Shown one piece after another: positions 7,098 to 10,445 of a stretch of 10,445 nucleotides of DNA (positions are counted from its first letter, which is position 1; each line of letters opens with the position of its first letter). The DNA is taken from contig QAXH01000436.1 in assembly GCA_004335635.1 (NCBI GenBank), forward strand, positions 1 through 10,445, read 5' to 3'. Position numbers and translations under genes: made by a program. The notes beneath the pieces were generated by a model. The model did not search any database and was not told the origin of the DNA. It was given only the letters and a program-made list of their open reading frames with translations. Source of the DNA: Chloromonas sp. AAM2 (Eukaryota; Chlorophyta; Chlorophyceae; Chlamydomonadales; Chlamydomonadaceae).

Positions 7098-7829
7098 CGT
7101 GCCTCAACCCTACTCACGTTTGATATGCCTTGTCTGCCCAACGCCAGGGCCTTGCACGATGCTTGGAATGCATTCCAGGTCATCCTGGGTGGCAGAAGTG
7201 TCGGTGCTGGTGCAACTGGTGCTGGAGCCACTGGTGCTGGTACCTGTGCGGGCCTGCTGGCTGAACTGGGCCGACCAGCCAAGGCCAGGCTGCTTGAAGC
7301 CTGGGCTGAATGCGGCAAGTTGCTAGTCGCAGGCAGAGGGCGGGGTGCTGCTGGTGTGGCAAGTGGCTGCCGTGTGTGGCTGGGTGTTGCATGGCAGCTG
7401 CTGGTGCTGGACGCAGCTGGCTGCAGCTGCTGCTCAGAGTTGGAATTGCTTGGCATGGCCTTGGCTGCGGATGGATTGTGCTGTCTGCGGCTGCCTAGGA
7501 TTTGCCGCACGGGCGTTGGTGTTTGGTCACCATTTCCTGACGGGCTGTGCCTAGAGCAAGTGTCATCCCTGTTTTCACGGGCCCCACTGGTATCAGAATC
7601 TGGTGCAAGGGCTGTCAAGGATGACTCTGCACTGGCTTGCCTCTCGGCCTGTCTACCCTGCATGAATTTCTTCATGGGATTTGCCTTGGGCTGCGGCTGC
7701 GAATGTGAACTGCTTGGCTTGGGTCCGCGATTGTGCGCTCCGGGAGCAGGGAGCAGCGCATGGCCCGAGTCAAAGTCCAGGTCTGCGACCCTGCTGTGCG
7801 TGCTTTGGCATCTCTGCCTCGTCAGCCAT
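7098..7829 (-). CDS. 5' exon, probably the N-terminus of the GIY-YIG gene
   Basis: A coding-like minus-strand stretch. ATG at 7827-7829 opens MADEAEMPKHAQQ, then the frame is lost and would stop after six more codons. One base further over, a long open frame begins with VADLDFDSG and runs about 225 codons to 7098. Dropping one G in the GGG near 7788-7790 would join the two. The rest is Ser/Ala/Pro/Gln-rich and low in structure, with a basic NPMKKFMQGRQAERQ patch, a repeated PAPVAP unit, and MTWNAFQASCKALALGRQ near the end. Composition is like exon 1 of the GIY-YIG gene. If not spliced at 7098 it ends at TAA 7094-7096 as a separate gene. I recognise no family. A later start at ATG 7675 avoids the frame problem but discards the DLDFDSG segment, which looks genuine. 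Confidence 0.5.
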
Positions 7830-7962
7830 TACTGTGGCCCATCACGAGACAGAAACCCATATCCTACTCTGAACACCCGCTGCAACCGCATTCGCGCCTG
7901 CGTACCCCTGCCATTTGACCCGGCGGGCACGTGTGCCGTTCAAGTGAAGGGGTGCCAGCTTC
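7830..7962. promoter_or_regulatory. Putative divergent promoter region
   Basis: This is the gap between the candidate minus-strand start (7829) and the first plus-strand thioesterase ATG (7963). The gap reaches about 196 bases if the thioesterase starts at 8026. It has no convincing TATA box. It contains a CACGTG hexamer (G-box/E-box core) within GGGCACGTGTGCC at about 7926-7938. The head-to-head layout suggests a shared promoter, but no transcription start can be read from the sequence. Confidence 0.4.
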
Positions 7963-10445
7963 ATGCTGAGTCCGTCCAGTTTTTGCTCCATCGGTAGACT
8001 TGGTTTCAAGATGCGGGCTGCATCCATGCAGCTTATACGCACTGGTCAAGCCTGCTCACATCATGCATGGCCCATCAGCTGGACTGGCTTCTTCCAACGC
8101 CATGCAAGCACAGATGCATCTTCATCAGCCAACCCCAAACCGTCACAGCAAGGAGAGGCACCAGTGGGCGGTTACACGCCCGTTACCAGTGCTCTGTGGC
8201 TGGAAAGGCTCCAGCGTGGCTCAACAGGCAAAACCCTTTCAGGGTCCACCTCCTCCAAATCAGTGGTTTACGCCTTTTCAACAGACAAGATTATGCGGGA
8301 GCTCTACCGTAATCCTTGGGATGAAATACGCATGGGGAAGGTGCGACAAATGAGCTACAAGGGCAGCTCAGATAACAAAGCTGCAGTTCGATGTACAAGC
8401 GAATCACACACTTCTTTGGGACGTGGTCAAGAGGGATTTCAACCCATCCAATGAGCAAATGAAGGGGAAGAGTGCTCCGAACTGTCACCACTAAACTGCA
8501 GTGCCGATTTTCTTCTGTTGAGTTTGCATTTACCGTTTAGTTGCTGCTAGGCGTGACGCAGTGCTAAATATTATCTTCACTTTGTCTCTTGCATACAAGA
8601 TACGTGCCGTGTATGTCGTTGTTAACTTGCTTGGCAGGTGATGGAGGATTTGGACTCATTGGCAGGTGGGTGGGCACTGAGCAGCAGATGTAGGCTTGGT
8701 CAAGGCGAATCATGTCAAGGTATCTGGCAAGGTGGCTGGTACGTGCGGAGTTGAGCTTGTTCAGGCTGCTGCTGGGCTTGCAATCGGGTCACATGATGTG
8801 CTGCTTGTCCCATTGCTCTTGTCCCGCTGCTTGTCGTTACAAAGATTAGCAGAAATTCGCTTGTTCTGCGCACTTCCTGACACACGCATGAGGAAACAGT
8901 TTACCAGCAGAAGTTGTCTGTAATCCTGATGCTGCCCCACACCTTGCCCAGGTTCCATAGCGTTTGAGCACTGCTTCACTCCGGGCCAGCCACCGCCCCT
9001 GCTGGTCACGGCTTCGGTGGATGAGGTGAGGGAGCACTGGAAGGCTAAGGTTGATACATCTGCATGACCAACCACCGATGCTACCACAGGTATATAATAC
9101 TGTATAATACCACAGGTATATAATCAGGGAAGGGCTTTCGCATCTGCTTGTACAACTGTGTCCTTTTCTCTTTGTCCCTGGACGTTTTTTCGAAACTCAG
9201 GGTTGCTCCTGTCAGCATGCAGCCTCGTGGAAGGATAAGGCTAACACACCTGCAAAATCACTGCTAAGGCTACCACGTGTGCACGAGCAGCCACCTGGGC
9301 TACAGACTGCCTCTCTCAACTCTTGGTGTGCCAACATCAAAGCGATCTTCTCTCACACCTTGTGTGCGGCAAGGCAGCCATGAGCAATGGTGCACTGGCT
9401 GTTGTAGGCTGCACTGACATGCTCACAACAGCAGCTGCAGCTGTTTTCCTTCCGCCCTTGCCCTTGCTGAGCAGTCTTCCCAGGACTGAAGGCCATGTAG
9501 CACACACACAACAGCAGCTGCAGCCGCAATCACACATCGCTCGTTCTTCTTCTGGTTGCATATGTACGCAAATCGCCATGGCCCACCCCATCTCCGTACA
9601 CCAGGACATCACCATGCAGGTGGGGCAGCAGGTCAAACTAATAGATGCTTATAGAGGTACTTTGTTCAACTGAACAAACAGTGGTTACCTTACACCGCTG
9701 GGCATGAGCACTCTGTTCGCTTGCATGGTAGGGCACGCCAAACCAAACGATACAATCGCAGGTACTTCAGTCTGCTGAGCTGCTCTACCCCCCCTTTCTT
9801 TCTCAGCCAGCTCTGGGCTGTTTCTGGCCCGCTTTGCCCATGCAGTGCTTTGTTGTTGCTTTTGGACAGTGGATGACGTCAACAGCCCTGGGCTCAAGTG
9901 CAAACAATACTCAAAGCAATGCTTGTTAACAACGCAGAGAGATGTGTGATTGTTGTTGAGGCATGGCTTAATTGCTGTGCAGGGTAGCGTTGCTTGGACC
10001 GGAAGCAGCAGCCTGGACATCCTGATGACCATCAGCCAGCCACAACACTCACAACCCTCACTCACATCACTCTTCTCATTCGGTGAGAGGAGTGAGCATT
10101 TCACAAACCTCTGTGTTTGCAAGAGGACAACTGCATGTAACGTGCAGCCAAACAGTTTCCCACCGGTTTGCATCTTGCATACACGTTTCCATCTGTTGCT
10201 CAGGGCAGGCTCAGATGACGCACACTCTTGTGCCTTGCATGGCTTGCTAGCATTCGCGCTCGGTGCATGTGCTCCTCTCGCCCGCCAGCCAGCCGTAGTC
10301 CGTCTGTATTGACTTGATTGGCGTGTTGGCCTCGTCTCTTGCTTGCTATCTCAGTATCAACCTAGGAAACACGTGCTCGCCCACACATCCCGTGCTCACC
10401 TACACATCACGTGCTCGCCCACACATCACGTGCTCGCCCACACAT
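7963..10445 (+). CDS. Mitochondrial-type acyl-CoA thioesterase (HotDog, ACOT9/10-like), partial
   Basis: It hydrolyses fatty acyl-CoA to free acid and CoA; human ACOT9 and its plant relatives have two HotDog domains and are organellar. Visible exons: 7963-8340, 8638-8665, 8952-9025, 9572-9619 (or 9524-9619) and 9983-10082. All phases agree, and the gene continues past the window. Possible starts are ATG 7963, 8011 or 8026; MQLIRTGQACSHHAW from 8026 gives an Arg/Ser-containing presequence suited to mitochondrial import. Exon 1 has VGGYTPVTSALWLERL, then YAFSTDKIMRELYRNPWDEI and RMGK. Exon 2 has VMEDLDSLA. Exon 3 has GSIAFEHC and LLVTASVDE. Exon 4 has IAMAHPISVHQDITMQ. Exon 5 has GSVAWTGSSSLDI and SLTSLFSF. 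These match, in order, the RxGxxLEDLDxLxG, LVTAxVDxI, PI/QDI and GxVxWxGxxSM stations of the first HotDog domain. The last visible exon ends phase 1, so the next should start with the rest of a Val codon of the family's FVARD motif. The exon 4 acceptor is odd (see findings). Confidence 0.85.
8341..8637 (+). other. Intron 1 of the thioesterase gene
   Basis: A 297-bp phase 0 intron with donor GGGAAG|GTGCGA and acceptor TTGGCAG|GTGATG. The unspliced frame runs on for 38 codons without family resemblance, whereas the splice restores the RMGK-VMEDLDSLAG family motif exactly. Confidence 0.85.
8666..8951 (+). other. Intron 2 of the thioesterase gene
   Basis: A 286-bp phase 1 intron with donor TTGGCAG|GTGGGT and acceptor TTGCCCAG|GTTCC. 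Together with intron 1 it isolates a 28-bp exon. The splice gives LDSLAG-SIAFEHC, the expected family order. Confidence 0.85.
9047..9285. repeat. Diverged direct repeat of nearly 50 bp
   Basis: Two stretches, at about 9039-9087 and 9229-9276, align along nearly 50 bases. They share GGAAGG-TAAGG at the left, a middle CA-C-TGCA block, and GCTACCAC at the right, with substitutions and small gaps between. Both lie inside intron 3 of the thioesterase gene. Confidence 0.5.
9082..9124. repeat. 26-bp tandem repeat, 1.65 copies, AT-rich
   Basis: TACCACAGGTATATAAT occurs at 9082 and again at 9108, separated by CTGTATAA-type sequence, for a period of 26. It lies in intron 3 of the thioesterase gene. 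It holds TATATAA twice, but inside an intron this is more likely repeat sequence than a core promoter. Confidence 0.85.
9620..9982 (+). other. Intron 4 of the thioesterase gene
   Basis: A 363-bp phase 0 intron with donor ATGCAG|GTGGGG and acceptor GCTGTGCAG|GGTAGC. The splice joins QDITMQ to GSVAWTGSSS, as expected for the family (compare DI..xGxVxWxG). The unspliced frame would end at 9671-9673. Confidence 0.8.
10083..10445 (+). other. Start of intron 5 of the thioesterase gene (runs off the window)
   Basis: The donor is TTCG|GTGAGA, phase 1. No exon carrying the expected V-A-R-D motif appears before the right edge, so the intron is at least 363 bp. Reading on without splicing gives a Cys/His/Leu-rich tail with no family resemblance. 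The end of the window carries a 19-bp tandem repeat. Confidence 0.6.
10368..10445. repeat. 19-bp tandem repeat carrying CACGTG, truncated by the window
   Basis: Four head-to-tail copies start at 10368, 10387, 10406 and 10425, and a fifth begins at 10444. The consensus is ATCACGTGCTCGCCCACAC. Copies 3 and 4 are identical. Copy 1 has one change, and copy 2 has three (CCCGTG in place of CACGTG, CTCACC, TACAC). The copies are directly adjacent with no spacers, so this is a minisatellite and not a CRISPR array. It lies in the thioesterase intron that leaves the window. Confidence 0.92.

Larger units (their letters stand above)
9026..9571 (+). other. Intron 3 of the thioesterase gene, with an unclear 3' end
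   Basis: The donor is GATGAG|GTGAGG, phase 0. Family alignment puts exon 4 at 9572 (VDE joined to IAMAHPI), just after a pyrimidine-rich tract, but the last two bases are AA instead of AG. The nearest upstream in-frame acceptor is AG at 9522-9523, which would add 16 residues. The intron also contains a 26-bp tandem repeat and two diverged copies of a stretch of nearly 50 bp. Confidence 0.6.

Noticed and set aside
7083..7997. Long open frame of 304 codons on the plus strand
   Set aside because: It lies opposite the Ala/Pro/Ser-rich minus-strand exon and reads as Cys/Leu/Trp/Gly-rich sequence, the usual antisense shadow of such an exon. It also covers the thioesterase upstream region and shows no family resemblance.
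7842..8042. Minus-strand frame as the first exon of the minus gene
   Set aside because: It overlaps the thioesterase presequence exon on the other strand and offers no convincing donor matching an acceptor before 7790.
9337..9636. Minus-strand frame of 99 codons rich in Cys and Met
   Set aside because: It is antisense to the thioesterase exon 4 region and intron 3. It has no splice or family support.
9685..10173. Minus-strand frame of 162 codons
   Set aside because: It is antisense to thioesterase intron 4 and exon 5. The plus strand has the clear GSVAWTGSSS motif.
10368..10445. CRISPR-like array
   Set aside because: The units are directly adjacent with no unique spacers, and the setting is a eukaryotic intron.

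Overview
The window looks like nuclear DNA of a green alga (Chlorophyta, probably Chlorophyceae). The genes are broken up by GT-AG introns of mostly 150-550 bp. The coding exons are rich in Ala, Ser, Pro, Gln and Asn homopolymer runs. Introns and spacers carry (TG)n and short tandem repeats, and a TGTAA-type poly(A) signal follows one gene. Nothing suggests a prokaryotic, plasmid or viral origin. All exon structures below were built by hand from splice sites, reading phase and family resemblance.

Layout. Positions 1-731 have no gene I can support. Positions 732-955 (-) hold one plausible but unrecognised exon. Positions 1525 to about 1735 (-) hold a decayed ribosomal protein P2 fragment. Positions 2145-6778 (-) hold a seven-exon gene of about 1,056 codons. 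Its long, low-complexity N-terminal part leads into a C-terminal GIY-YIG nuclease-like domain that resembles the plant EFFECTOR OF TRANSCRIPTION (ET) type. A further exon at 7098-7829 (-) probably belongs to the 5' end of the same gene, joined through a phase-compatible intron (6801-7097). That exon has a one-base reading-frame problem near its start. From about 8026 (or 7963/8011) on the plus strand starts a mitochondrial-type acyl-CoA thioesterase of the HotDog ACOT9/10-like family. Five of its exons are visible, and it runs off the right edge inside an intron.

The two main genes are divergent (head to head), with about 130-200 bp between the candidate start codons, so they may share a promoter. 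I see no metabolic link between them: one looks like a nuclear DNA-binding or nicking regulator, the other a fatty-acyl-CoA hydrolase.

The points most worth attention are: the intact GIY-YIG catalytic residues on a very long disordered protein that also carries a SUMO-interacting-type motif; the apparent AA in place of AG at the acceptor of thioesterase exon 4; and the frame break in the 7098-7829 exon.
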